A DNA stretch of 64,000 bases from Coffea arabica (taxonomy: Eukaryota; Streptophyta; Magnoliopsida; Gentianales; Rubiaceae), in the NCBI RefSeq assembly GCF_036785885.1, contig NC_092312.1:21532001-21596000 (forward strand), in the 5' to 3' direction. Shown here piece after piece: positions 47,704 to 60,121 of the stretch. How positions within the stretch are numbered: the stretch's first letter is position 1; each line of letters begins with the position of its first letter. A program made the position numbers and the translations under genes. The notes beneath the pieces were generated by a model, which saw nothing but the letters and a program-made list of their open reading frames with translations, had not been told where the DNA came from and searched no databases.

Positions 47704-49053
47704 ATGGGTAATGGAGATGATGACCACCCTTCTTCCAAAAGACCAATCCAGCACACTCAAACCAAGTACAAGCTCAAAATACTGTTACTAGTCATCCTGA
47801 CGAATCTCCTCACCATTTACGTCTTCACTGGTCCTTCTCTACCCATCGCTCAAAACCTTTCGCTGCCTACTTGGGACCACACGAAACTCTTGAATGAGCT
47901 CAACATCACCAAACGTGAGCTAGCAAACAGCCGAGCCCAAAACTCAGACTTGCAACAGCATCTCAAGGCCAGCAATATTCTTACGAAATCTCTACTAACT
48001 GAGCTCTCTCGCCTTAATGCAGCTATAGACCAACATTCTTCTTCTAAGGAGGTGTCCTCGATTTTCAGCTTCGATGATCTTTTATCTGATCTATCTACTG
48101 AAGCCAAGCTTGGAATGGGCCCTCAGAAGCTCCCGTTGGGGTACTCCCCGCGATCGGGCACAGACGAGCTCTACCCTTCAGTGGGAGGAGGTTGTTTGAG
48201 GTATGAGGAGGAGTTAGCACAATATATGACGTATAAGATTGGTGGAGAATGCCCCGTGGATGATGTTTTTGCGCAAAGGCTCATGCTCAAGGGGTGTGAG
48301 CCGCTGCCAAGAAGGCGGTGCCACCCCAAGTCTCCAGCTGGTTATAAGGAGCCCAGTCCATTGCCAAAGAGTCTTTGGACGATGCCACCTGACACAAGCA
48401 TCGTTTGGGATCCCTACACTTGCAAAAGCTATGGTTGCCTGGTTGAGAGGAAAAAGCTTCCAGGATTCTACGACTGCAAAGACTGCTTTGATTTAGAAGG
48501 CAGGGAGAAATCAAGATGGCTCTTCGACAATGGAGGCTTGGATTTTGGGATCAACGAGGTTTTGGGTACAAAACCTCATGGTACTACTCGGATTGGACTC
48601 GATATTGGAGGTGGAACGGGCACGTTTGCTGCCAGGATGAAAGAAAAGAATGTGACCATTGTCACAACTTCTATGAACTTGGATGGTCCATTTAACAGCT
48701 TCATCGCATCCAGGGGGTTGATTTCGATGCACATTAGTGTCTCGCAGAGGCTTCCTTTCTTTGAGAATACTCTGGACATCGTGCACTCGATGCATATTTT
48801 GAGCAATTGGATTCCTGATACCATGCTTGAGTTTACACTTTATGATATTTACAGGGTATTGAGACCCGGAGGGATATTCTGGCTCGACCATTTCTTCTGC
48901 CTTGGTTCCCAGTTGAATTCAACCTACGTTCCAATGCTCGATCGTGTTGGATTCAAGAAACTGAGATGGAATGCAGGCATGAAGCTCGATCGTGGGATTG
49001 ACAAGAATGAGTGGTATTTTTCTGCTTTGTTGGAGAAGCCAGTGAAATCCTGA
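47704..49053 (+). CDS. type II membrane SAM-dependent methyltransferase-like protein
   Basis: A single intronless frame of 449 residues. Short cytosolic N-terminus with basic residues, one membrane anchor at about 23-41 (LKILLLVILTNLLTIYVF), a coiled-coil stem at about 60-108, then a luminal domain. A Cys-rich block (164-261, including GGECPVDD, CEPLPRRRCHP and DCKDCFDLEGREKSRW) precedes a Rossmann-like methyltransferase core. Motif I is LDIGGGTGTFAARM (299-312), followed by LPFFENTLDIVHSMHILSNW (350-369) and YRVLRPGGIFWLDHFFC (383-399). This is the plant At1g29790/At5g40830-like group of putative methyltransferases; type II topology suggests the Golgi. Substrate and activity are unknown. The first Met of the frame precedes the anchor at the proper distance. 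Confidence 0.9.
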   Translation: MGNGDDDHPSSKRPIQHTQTKYKLKILLLVILTNLLTIYVFTGPSLPIAQNLSLPTWDHTKLLNELNITKRELANSRAQNSDLQQHLKASNILTKSLLTELSRLNAAIDQHSSSKEVSSIFSFDDLLSDLSTEAKLGMGPQKLPLGYSPRSGTDELYPSVGGGCLRYEEELAQYMTYKIGGECPVDDVFAQRLMLKGCEPLPRRRCHPKSPAGYKEPSPLPKSLWTMPPDTSIVWDPYTCKSYGCLVERKKLPGFYDCKDCFDLEGREKSRWLFDNGGLDFGINEVLGTKPHGTTRIGLDIGGGTGTFAARMKEKNVTIVTTSMNLDGPFNSFIASRGLISMHISVSQRLPFFENTLDIVHSMHILSNWIPDTMLEFTLYDIYRVLRPGGIFWLDHFFCLGSQLNSTYVPMLDRVGFKKLRWNAGMKLDRGIDKNEWYFSALLEKPVKS

Positions 49054-51809
49054 GGTATAGATGTGTTATCGCATTTGTATTTGGCAATTTGTTAGACTAC
49101 TAGTCCAAAGATACAATTATTGGTTGTGATACAAATGCCAGAAACAATTAGCTACCTAATTTGGTTATGAGTGAACAGTACAAGGATTGGGAGGAACGAC
49201 AGCAAGACTAGATTTTGATTGTGATAAACTAGAAAGCTTTTGCTTGAGATACGATTATCAATCAAAATTCTTTTTTTTTTTTTTTCCTTCCTGAGAATTT
49301 TATGATACGAAAACCAAAACCATCCTAATATCATCCATAAAATTGAAACTATAAGAGTCCGAATCAAGTAGATATGGCCGAACAAGTTGCAATATTAATT
49401 GCAGCAGCAGTGGCGGGTTAAGATCTCATAGACATCCACAGAATTAATAACAATATCAGTCCACATCTAACAATACAAGATTTCAATGAAGTCCTACCAC
49501 TTTTTTCTTGTGAAGTAGGCATTCTCTGAATCTTATGCAACCCAAAAATCCAGTAATCGCGTAGGTAATAGTCATGCTTAATAGGATATCTTGGACATAA
49601 TCATTATCATTATCATTATTGTATAAAAAGTATGAATCTTGGTATTGGAGGAGTGTAAGTGTAAGCACTTTTTTATCTTAGTTTTTGTTATCCCTAAATT
49701 ACTCTCATGTCTTTTAATTATAATTATTGCATTTAATGTGGCACTAATTAAAAGAAATAAAACACTCCAATTGATTACATCTTATTAGTATTGGTAGTTA
49801 TAATTAAAAATTGCTCATTAAAAACTATTTACCTACCATTGGACCCCATTTCCAATTATAATACATATCAAAATTTCTTAATTGACGCATGAAAAATTTA
49901 TCATTAGTCATTAGTTGATATTGTAAAAAAAAAAAAAAAGCAATGTCAGAAAATAGACACTCTCTAGAAAATGGAGAAACATACAAGGAGAAAAGAACCC
50001 TTATTTATACAAATAAATCGTCATGATCTTTATACAAATATCATGAGCAAAATTTACAATTATGCACTTTTTATCAATATGAAGAATTTTTCATGTTGCA
50101 CCCAATGGAATTTCAATATACAAAAAACGATGACACCTTTATAACTGAAATAGCAGTATTAAATTGGAAAAAAGGAATCTGAAATAACACAATACAAATC
50201 ACTATTATCATTAATAGCAACCGATCAAAACAAGAAGAGCTGAAAAAAATGAAAACTATTTATAAAAAGACATAAAGTAAATAGCAAATGAATTAAAAAG
50301 CTAGAATACAATTCAAATAATACTAAAGACAGCATCAAAATCATTGATATCTAGGAGAAGACAAACATTGTTATTGCAAATAATATAGTAATGCTTCATT
50401 TGTATTGGTTTGAACAAACCAAATCCATCCATCAAGCTAGAAGTCATCTCTAATGATAAAATAAGAATCATAATAAGAGTAAACTTAAAATGAAGAATGA
50501 TAAAATGAAAATGATAGCCAAATTGTTTTTGATGATGCCTAAAATACCCTTATTTTTTTCTAATGATTACATATATTTATTGTATTGCAATATTAGCGAA
50601 TAATGGAAGCAGTTAAGAAATGAAAAGCTTAAAAATTAAGTAAATTTCATTTATGGTGACAATTGTAAATAGACATATATAGTGGATTCCCCTAATTGAT
50701 AATAATGATAGCGGTTATGGATTAAAAGTTGACAATTAAAAAATAAACACTGCATTATACAAAAAATTAATATTAAAATTGTTAATAAGCCACAATTCTC
50801 ATTCCAATTCCATGATCATAAAAAAACTAATACTAAAACCAAAAATATTGTGCTCATATGAAACAAAATAGACTTGATATTGTCATGAATATACAATAAT
50901 TTTGATAAAACATGATATTATCAATATTTGATATGTTAGAATTCAAGTTATAAATAAAAAAGTGTTTGGTTCACAATTCCAAATTCAATCCCAAGGGACA
51001 TGTCAACTACGTCGGAATGTTTTCTATCTCTTTTCATTTAATAAAATTTTAAAAATAACTAGTTTAAAAAAAATAAATAACATAAAATTACTATATTATG
51101 ATGTTGATGATCAAAATTTCATAAAAATATTTTAGTATTTAAAGAATAATATATTTTAAGATATTACAATCACATGCAAAGCACGCGAACTATTACTGGT
51201 TAAATGAAAATCATACATAACAACAATTTCATCACGTGAGTGCAGACGGATGAACATTCTTAAGGATCCTGCAAACGAAAGTATGAAAAGGCCCATTGAC
51301 TGAAAAGAGACACACCTCTTTCAAAGTGAAAGATGAATTTTCAAAACAGCCAACGGAAAGGAAATTAATTTGGGATTCGGAAAAATATTATGAGAAAGAG
51401 AACCAAAGAAAAGAAAAAGTAAATACCAGCCACACTAGTTAATTCACAAGGCTGTCCAAGTTCATTTTTATCAATAGATAGCAGTGCATTTACAATCGGC
51501 AACATTAACTTAGACCAGAAAGACACTACAGTTTTAGCAGAGTGAAATAATTAATTTAACTAAACAGACTCGCACATAATTCTTCCTGGTTTCCTATTTG
51601 AGCATTTCTCTTAGACACTTAAGGCTAGAATGTAGCCTCTATAGACTTTTCCATCGACATTGTCGACCAACATCAAATTGGAGGAAGATTGTACAGAACA
51701 CTCTTCTAAGATGTACAAATAAAGAAAGGTCTAGGCGATGACCTGCTACATACAGAACCAGGTTTTTAAAAATCCTTACATGTTAATGCCAAATGCCAGT
51801 GAACAAATC
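49054..51809. other. AT-rich spacer between convergent genes
   Basis: Lies between the 3' ends of the plus-strand methyltransferase gene and the minus-strand receptor kinase. Very AT-rich from 49690 to 51200, with no gene supported. The segment ending GCAAAGCACGCGAACTATTACTGGT near 51200 resembles ends of decayed plant transposons, but the other end was not found. Confidence 0.45.
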
Positions 51810-54800
51810 TCACTTGGGCTCCAACTTGGAATGAGGATAGGCGCCGCTGTAGACAAAGAGACTATCATCACTGTAAGGATGTTCATATCCCTTGCGTGCT
51901 CCATCGTAGTTATCTGAAGTTGACGCAGATTCGGTATGGGGGTTCAGCCCAGCCAGTTCCATGATGCTCTCAATCTCTTTCACAACCTCACTCATTGTTG
52001 GTCTGTTAACTCCCTCTTCTGCAACACAATCCAATGCCAGATCCACGAATTTCTCTAGACTTCCGGGAGCTACACTTGACACAATGACAGGGTCGATAAG
52101 TTCTTGAAGGTTATAAAGATCTTTTGTCTTGTCCATTGCTAGCTTCACCTCCCGAACAATGTATTTCCCTTTATCAATTGGGGCTCTTGCAGTTACAAGC
52201 TCCAGCAGTAACACCCCAAAGCTATACACATCACTCTTCTCAGTCAGTTGTTGAGTCATGTAATATTCAGGATCCATGTAGCCCTGAACATAAAATCTCA
52301 GCTCTCAGATTTAAAACGTGTGCTTGAATCCACCAATAATGGTAAGGAGCTTAAGCCATATACTTGCATGATTCATGAATGTTAGTACTTCTGATATTTC
52401 ATTCATAATTTGGGATCCATTTTCTTTACCCCAAAACTCAGAAATTCTGGCACATTAGCAATGCTACAATGTGATGATATTGGCCAATAACTAAAAAAGG
52501 CAATAACGTTATGGGTGAACGAATATCCTTTCTTTGGAGATGCATGAGTCATCAGGAGAGAGTACCTTTGATGCACGTGCTCATGTGAGAAAGTGTGTCT
52601 GAATAGAAAACTCTGAATTACCAATGACAACTATGGAAAGGAATACCAAATATAGCCATAGAATGAATGAGATATCTTGTTCATATCGTTTGTGTAATAT
52701 GTGACTAAGAGAAACATACTCTGGATCTGCTCCTAATTTGTCTGTATGCCCTTCCCAGACCTTTTTAGCAAAGAAGCCTTCTAGTTCTAGTGTTTGCCTT
52801 CAAAAACCTGTTATATAAACATTCCTTTCCTCTATCCCTTATGTTATTCCTTTTGTTCGTTGTCTTCTCTATCCTTTTCTATTTTGGTCATGAGTGATCC
52901 CATCTAAAGTAACTAAAAATTTGAGATTGAAATGCCACAGATGTCATTTCCCTTCCATTCGACTCTCTTTCTCCGAGGCAAAAGAAAGACAAGTAAGACA
53001 GGAAATAAAATGTGGATGCTATAAGACTTTTGTACAGGAAATATTTGAAAACTCAGCAAAAACTTTACTGACCATTGTCCCTTTGACTTGTGTAGTCACA
53101 TGAGTCCTGTCAGGTGAACCCATAGGCTTGGACAGACCAAAATCAGCGACTTTTGCATTCAACCTTTCATCCAGCAAGACATTATTTGATTTTATATCCC
53201 GATGTATGATTGGAGGATTAGCAAGAACATGCAGATATTGTATTCCCCTTGCTGCACCAAGGGCTATCCGGAGTCTCCTCATCCAGTCTAACCTGATCCC
53301 CGACTTCCCTGCACAGAGAGATACTGAATTACTGAGTAATCCACCCTACTGTAACTAGTCTCCTCAACTATAAAGTTACATAGAGTGGATGACTTTCAAA
53401 CTTCGTCAATTTATGGTAGATGCCCATGAATGTTGTTGAAATTCAATGAGTACTTTTATGTATAGAAAGAAAATAAATTTAAGAGAGCTTCAAGATTAGT
53501 TTACATGGGTTTAGATTGGAAACAAAGGATCAGATCACAAACTACCTGAAAGGCTATCCTTCAGTGTGCCATTTGGAATAAATTCATAGACTAGCATTTC
53601 TTCACTTTGATCAAAGCAAAAACCCACCAGGCCGACAACATTCCTGTGGTGAACCCTTGAGAGAAGCTCAATCTCAGTTTTGAACTCAAGAGCACCCTGC
53701 ATAGATCCTTGCTGAGCTCTTTTAACGGCAACCAATTGTCCAGTGGGAAGAGTTCCTCTGTATACCTAAAAGGCATGACAGTAATTGATCATGGTCTATA
53801 ATCTTTTATGGTAGTTACATAAAGATGTTTGAAAAGAAGAATTGATGGAAAATTGCAAAAAGAAGGAAAATGCTTGCAAATGCGATCTAAGAAGATCGGT
53901 AAGTACTGTTACTGCAGTGGTGGTGGAACCTGGAAATCTGATTTGGAAGAGACAGAGGGAGAATATCTCGTGTGGTTAAAAGTTTAAAACCTTTAGAAAG
54001 TGATATCGCATCAAATTTCTTGGGACAAACTTTAAAAACTAAGCTAAACAAAATTTAGTTTACTCTTGAAAGGGGAAAATCGTTGCCTTGTGTTCAAGAC
54101 TCTCTAAAGCATTTCTTTTGACAGTACATCCTGATGGGAAGTGAAACATGCATGTTGGACCCAAAAAAAAAAAGAAAAATCTTTGAGATGATAAAATATT
54201 TCCTAATTTGGAGATCATTACTGTGTTAATAACATGTCTGGCAGGAGAAGGATGCACTTCTTGGGTCAGGGTGTAAGATTAGTGAGAAGCTAACCTTGCC
54301 GTAACCGCCGGACCCAATGTCATTAGCTTCTGAGAAATTTTTTGTGTACTTCTTAACCTCTTCAAATGAGAAATTCCGTGCTCCCTTTAACTGAGGAACA
54401 CCACCACTGTTTTTACTTCGGTCCCAAGATGCTGCATCCATGAAATGAAATAAGATGGTGAAAACTGAACTGAGTATGATTTAAGAAAATTTACAGCAAA
54501 CATTATTATATCCAAGTTACCAAAAGGATCAATGTGTTTAGCAGCTATTTCAGCTCTTCTTTTCTGGCGGAAAGCATAACCTCCTGCAACAAGTAACAAT
54601 AAAAGGAGGACAGAACCACCCACTGCTGCTCCAATAATGATAGCAGTGCTGCTAGATGACTTGTTTGAGCTTGAAAGAGCACCTGAAGGAGAAAGAACAG
54701 ATAAAACCATGAGGAGAATCAAGAAGAAAGAAGAAATAATACTCCATATAGACAGTCGACCGAAGTAATAACATCTGAACATCTTAACTACCACTGAAGT

Positions 54801-57800
54801 ATTGATAGCCGTTCGCACGGTAGAAGAAAGGCCCAAAGAATGGGGGAGGCTTAAATGTTTGATTGCTAAGCGCAAAACCAATTGCAGAAATTCCTGTGTA
54901 GTTGAAGTAATCCAGGCCAGACGGAAAAACTTCAAGGCTTAAAGTAAGATAGTCATCTAAATTTTTTGAGGGATTACTCAGAGAAACTGAATCCACAGGC
55001 AACTGATGAGACTGAAATGTGAACATCAATCTCTCTTGCAGAGCCAGAAAAGTGCTCAAGTTCCCCAAGTTAGAGAACGAAGGAGCCCGGAAAAATAGGG
55101 TGCCCGTGTATGGATATGCACATTGACAGCTGGGGCTAGAAACTTGATCTGATCTGCACTGAGGCCTCGAGCAATTACTCGGAGTTGTATATGAGGAATT
55201 GGCTTGTCGAGGAGGGATACAGTAGCTTGGTGGTGTTTCTTGACAAATTGGGTTATCTACAAGTCTGCAGAAGATGATAAATCATTCTAGTGAGATCATG
55301 AGCTCTCAAATCTAAGAAAAAAGTTGATAATAACATCCAACACTAACTCGATACATTGTTCACTGCCGTAGAAAGGATTGTGTTTTTAGTATAAAACAGA
55401 GCTTACATTATCTGAATACTGCCGTACCCACCAGCTTGTTCAGTATAGGACTTAACTGTATTATTTTGCAAATCAACTAATTGTAGCTCATTGCTGTAAC
55501 TGGATCCAAGACTCAGGGTGCCATTGAGTCGATTATTCTTCAATATCCTGTCATGCCCAAACATCGTGCTTGCGGTAATTATTCTCATAACAAGCAGTTC
55601 ATCAGGTATTTAATCTTGTAAGGGAGCTGGTAAACGGTGTGATAAAAGTTCTCTTGCAGAATACGAATACTCACACAGACTGCAGCTGAGCAAGGCTGAA
55701 AAGCTTTTCTGGAACTGCCCCCCGAAGATTTGTGTTTTCCATTACTCTGTGATTAGAAACAAAAATGGGCATCTCTATTAGGTTGCAAAGTTTGAGCACA
55801 TTCTCACCAAGTTAATACATATGTATATTAGGCACATTCATATCTGGAGATTGAGAACGAGTTATGTACAGCGTTGTCAAAGACGGTAAGGTTGAAATCC
55901 ATGGAGGAAAATCCGATGCATCAAATGTATTGTTGCTCATATCCCTGGAGGGGGAGGAAAAAAAAGAAAGAAGACTAAGCACTACCATTGTCAATTTGTC
56001 CAATGTATTGAGTACAGTACATACTCCATCGATTTCTCATTCACTGCAGGCTTTGAATTCAAGAGCACTGGTGCAACTTACAGGTAATTGAGGGAGGTCA
56101 TACCGGTGAGATCAGGCAGGGGCCCGTTCAAGTTATTGTTTGATAAGAACCTGATAAATAGATTCATTGTTAACAATAAAAACTAAATGGGCAGACTAAT
56201 TTGCTGGTAAAGTAATAAAAATTTTGAAGTTGGCAACTAATTCATTTGCGCAGCTTACAGCTCCTGAACACTGGTGAGCTTGCTGAGGTTTTGCGGAACT
56301 GGTCCGCTCAATGAGTTCCTATCAAGGCGTCTGCAGAATGACAGCAAATTTTGCTGAATAGCTCGGACAGGAAATTATTCAAGGCTACAGATACTGCCAA
56401 AACATATGATTTGAGTATGAGATTGTAACACTTACAACACCTCCAGAGTTTGGATAAGGCCCACGGTGGAAGGGATTTTTCCCGTGAGCTGGTTATTCTC
56501 CAGTAGCCTGCAAAAATTAACATGTAGAAGGACAGAAGATTAATCATGCAAGGTGTTAGATTCTATGATCAAGATGTTTATGCCGTTAAATGCAATAATC
56601 CATCTGCAATTAGCCATTGAAAGAAGAGAATCAGCTTTTCGCCTTTCCTCTGAATAGTTGCCAGCACACATGCATGGTTACTGCAAATTCAAATAAATGC
56701 CTGTGTGTTGCAATTATGGCCCAAGAATTAAAAGACATTTCTAGCAGGTTAAGTTCTTAATAGTTCAACATGCAAGATGACGGTCAGATTGACAGCACAA
56801 GGCAAACATGAAGTTGGTGCTTTTCCATTATAAACAAGTCCTGCCTGGGATTGCAACTACATACCCACACCTCTTGCTTTTGATCCATACGCAACTTACA
56901 AGGTTGCCACCCATGGGAGAACAACTCATCACTTTTCTTGATTAACTAAAACACTGTATAAAAGACACGGAAATTCTAGAAGGGGCTTACAGATGAATCA
57001 GAGACATATTTCCACTGAAAAGTTGAGATGGGATTTCACCAGACAGCTGATTCTTGCCAAAGTGACTGCAATAAATTGTGATCGATGTTGTCACTTGTCA
57101 GGACTATTACTATTCTAAATACAGGAAAAGAAAGCAAATGTAGGCTTAGAGAAGCAGTATGTATACAAGTGCTGTGTCTGGACAAGCATATCAAGACCAG
57201 GTGCAGTTCCATTTGAGACAGGTATGCTGCCAGAAAGCTTGTTGTCGGCTAAATCCAGCCAATGAAGTTTTGGTAGAGCACCGATAGAAGGCGGTATTTG
57301 GCCAATAAACTTGTTAGAATTTAGCGACCTGAATTACACAGTGAAAAAGTTTAGAACTGTGTATAATAAGATCAAAATTATATGCAGAAGTACCTAGTAT
57401 ATAACCTCAAACCCATAATTGTGAAGATCCAAGGCTCGTATTAAAATTTTCATTGGGATTTGACTTCCATTTACAACACAGGAGGTAGACATTTTATACT
57501 CAGGATGTTTCTACACTTGAGGTCTATAATTAAAGGAAAAAGAATTTCAAGTAACGGACAAGGCAAATGTGATCTAATGCAATTTTCAGTCCACATTGGA
57601 AACCAAGCAACTGGCTTTACTGTGATTGCCTATGCCACAGCCACATTGATGTAATGTGGTGAATTATTTGCAATTTTCGTTCATATTTCAGTATTTAGGT
57701 ATGAAAAAGTGCTCATTGAATTCTATCTGACAACATAAACTAGTCATAATTGAGTGAATTCCTGGACTTCTTGATTTCTTCATATTCTAGCCATTGAATT

Positions 57801-60121
57801 GGATTGGAGATGAGTCCCAAATGGAGATCCTTACAGAGTATATAGCTGCTTCATAGATCCTATGGTGTCTGGTATCTGACCAGAAAAGCCACAGCCAACG
57901 AGGATTCTGTCATCCAATCAGGAGCAAACAGATATCAACATAAATTAATCTCATTAATTTACGGTCAGTGTGGTCTGACAAAAGTATGAGTTTCCTTACA
58001 AGCTTGTTAGCTTTGCCAAATTTCCAATTGTTCTGGGAAGAGATCCAGTTAATCCTTCATTGTATGATAAATCCCTTCAGCCAAAAAACATAAATGGATC
58101 AAGGTCGATGTTTTTAATAATGAGAACAGGTGTGTGTGTGTGTGTATATAAATATAGACAAGTGAACATATAGCTCTCATGCACATGCACAAATAGAGGA
58201 AGAGAGACTTGGTAAGTAATCATTTGAGTAGGAGTATAGACAGAGTATTAAGGCAGCGTTGAGTTAAGCATCAGCTGCATGTATGTATATGATAAAACAG
58301 GAAATGGCCACAAAATCGCAACTTTTAGATAGCATGGATGTATGTTCTGAGGTAGATAATAGAGAAAATCCACTAGCAAGTGAGACGGCCAAATGGGTAA
58401 TAGTACTCTCAAATGTGAAGGCATTGTATTAGTCATGAAATGCCAGGCTGGAGAGTGCAGCTTCTATGCTCATCATTCAGGTTCTAAGAGGAAAATAAAT
58501 ACTGAAAGGTAGCAGCAAACATGCTGCTTGACAGAGAAAATGAACGAGTACTAAGGGGCCTAGTGTTCAATGAGAACATTTTTAAGTAAATGAATAATTT
58601 TGAGTAAGGTATCAAATGGCTTCACAGAATATAAACAGGAAGGTCTTCATCTAGATGTCAGAACAGAAACTCTAGAAGAATGACCTACAGAGTCAGCAGT
58701 TCAGATAAATCGGCGATGTCCCCAGGTACTTGACCACTCAAACCAACGCTCGCTAATGTTCTGCAAATTTGTATCAGCAAATCAAGTCTCAAAGGAGTAA
58801 ATGATTTACCAGTAAAAGATTCAAGGTGAAAGTTGAAAGAATTGTACATAGAGACGACGCGAGAATTGCTGCATCCAATCCCAATCCAACCACTCCCACA
58901 TGGATCTGTTCCAGCCCAATTTGGTGGTGCATTCTCCCATCCAGATTTGAGAGATTGCAGAGCAGCAACTGTATCGCAGATTCAGAGAACTTTTTTGTCT
59001 TATTGAAAAGTCGCAAGATAAGGCATTGACTTGCCAATGCCCATATGTCACGAAAAGAGTACTTGAATGAGGATTAAACCAGGTTCAAACCAAATTTCAC
59101 AAGAACCAGGACCAAGCAATACTGGGTACTATAGGCAACTAAAATTTCCATTAGTAAGATAAGAACGGGTGCATTTTTCTTCTTTGATCTTTAATTCCCA
59201 TCAGATAATCTAACCAGCAGCAATCCATAACAATCAGGACAGACGATTCAGCAAGCATTAATCATCTGGTTCTTACCTATAGAAGATCTGAAATCATGCA
59301 AACATTCCAACATACAAAATTGAAAACTATCTTAAACAGAATCATAGTCAACTTGGATAAGTCTGCTGCAGAAAAAAAAAATAATGAACTCATTAAAAGC
59401 AGGACACGTTGATCTGTGTCATTAGACCTCCTATATATCTTTGCTTGGAGATGCAATTGAAGTGTCAAAGGAACATAGCTGAACGCAGCATGCTTGGGCT
59501 GATAATTATGAGGCTTCTAGCTGAAACTAAGGATGGTCAGTTTTAAGTAGTGTCGTACAGGAAGCCTTTTGGCATTTCCGAACTACCTCTCCTATGTCCT
59601 TGATCAGGGGAATGGTGATCTTGATGACCACAAGAAAGGATGCCAATAATGCTGCGAAAGATCTCAAGGAATGAAATTTAGATAGTTATCTTGTTTCTTC
59701 AACTTCAATAACAAAAATTGCATGAACCTTCACAAACTTGAGCAATTAAAAGCCCAGTAATTCGGTTAATAGGTGAGAGAGCAGATTAATGCTCAGGGGG
59801 AAAAGAACCAGACAGATATAATCCAGAAAGGATGGATTTATCATTTTGGCCTCGTAACCAAACTCAAGAATGGATAAATCGTCCTCATTCACCAAGAAAA
59901 AAGAGGGATGAGAAAAAACAAGATCATCAATTGGAGCCACTGGACACGAGCTCCCACAATACAGAAGAATGAAAATCATATTGTTAACATGACTGTGTTG
60001 CGGATGAGCACACTGGACACAAGAAGTAGACCAACTTACAATCCTGTGGATTTGTGATTGCTGCTACAACCAAAACTTGAACGAAGATAACCAGCAGATA
60101 CGGCTGAATTCTTGCGAACAT
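51810..60121 (-). CDS. HPCA1/CARD1-type leucine-rich repeat receptor kinase
   Basis: Nineteen GT/AG exons join in frame to 953 residues: 60121-60040, 58968-58848, 58760-58689, 58074-58000, 57906-57835, 57328-57167, 57065-56991, 56507-56436, 56330-56259, 56150-56082, 55944-55870, 55746-55675, 55547-55407, 55264-54792, 54682-54521, 54431-54295, 53765-53546, 53308-53073, 52283-51810. Order: signal peptide ([19 protein letters not shown]), LRR cap ([14 protein letters not shown]), about nine LRRs encoded mostly by single 69-75 bp exons, a Cys-rich extracellular block (Cys418, 423, 433, 435), membrane segment at about 559-581, and kinase at about 630-905 with [16 protein letters not shown] (Lys659), HRDIKSNN (753-760), DFG (773-775) and [21 protein letters not shown]. 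All catalytic residues are present, so an active RD kinase. Family LRR-VIII-1; Arabidopsis HPCA1 (At5g49760) senses apoplastic H2O2 and quinones through ectodomain cysteines. A sensing role here is inferred. Confidence 0.93.
58969..60039 (-). other. first intron of the receptor kinase gene
   Basis: A 1.07-kb intron between the signal-peptide exon (ends GAT T|GTAAG) and the LRR-cap exon (starts ATACAG|TTGCT). The position of this intron right after the signal peptide is typical of the family. No inserted gene. Confidence 0.75.

Noticed and set aside
51150-51205. Possible Helitron 3' end (hairpin-like GCAAAGCACGCG followed by CTGGT)
   Set aside because: The hairpin is weak and no matching 5' TC end or second copy was seen.
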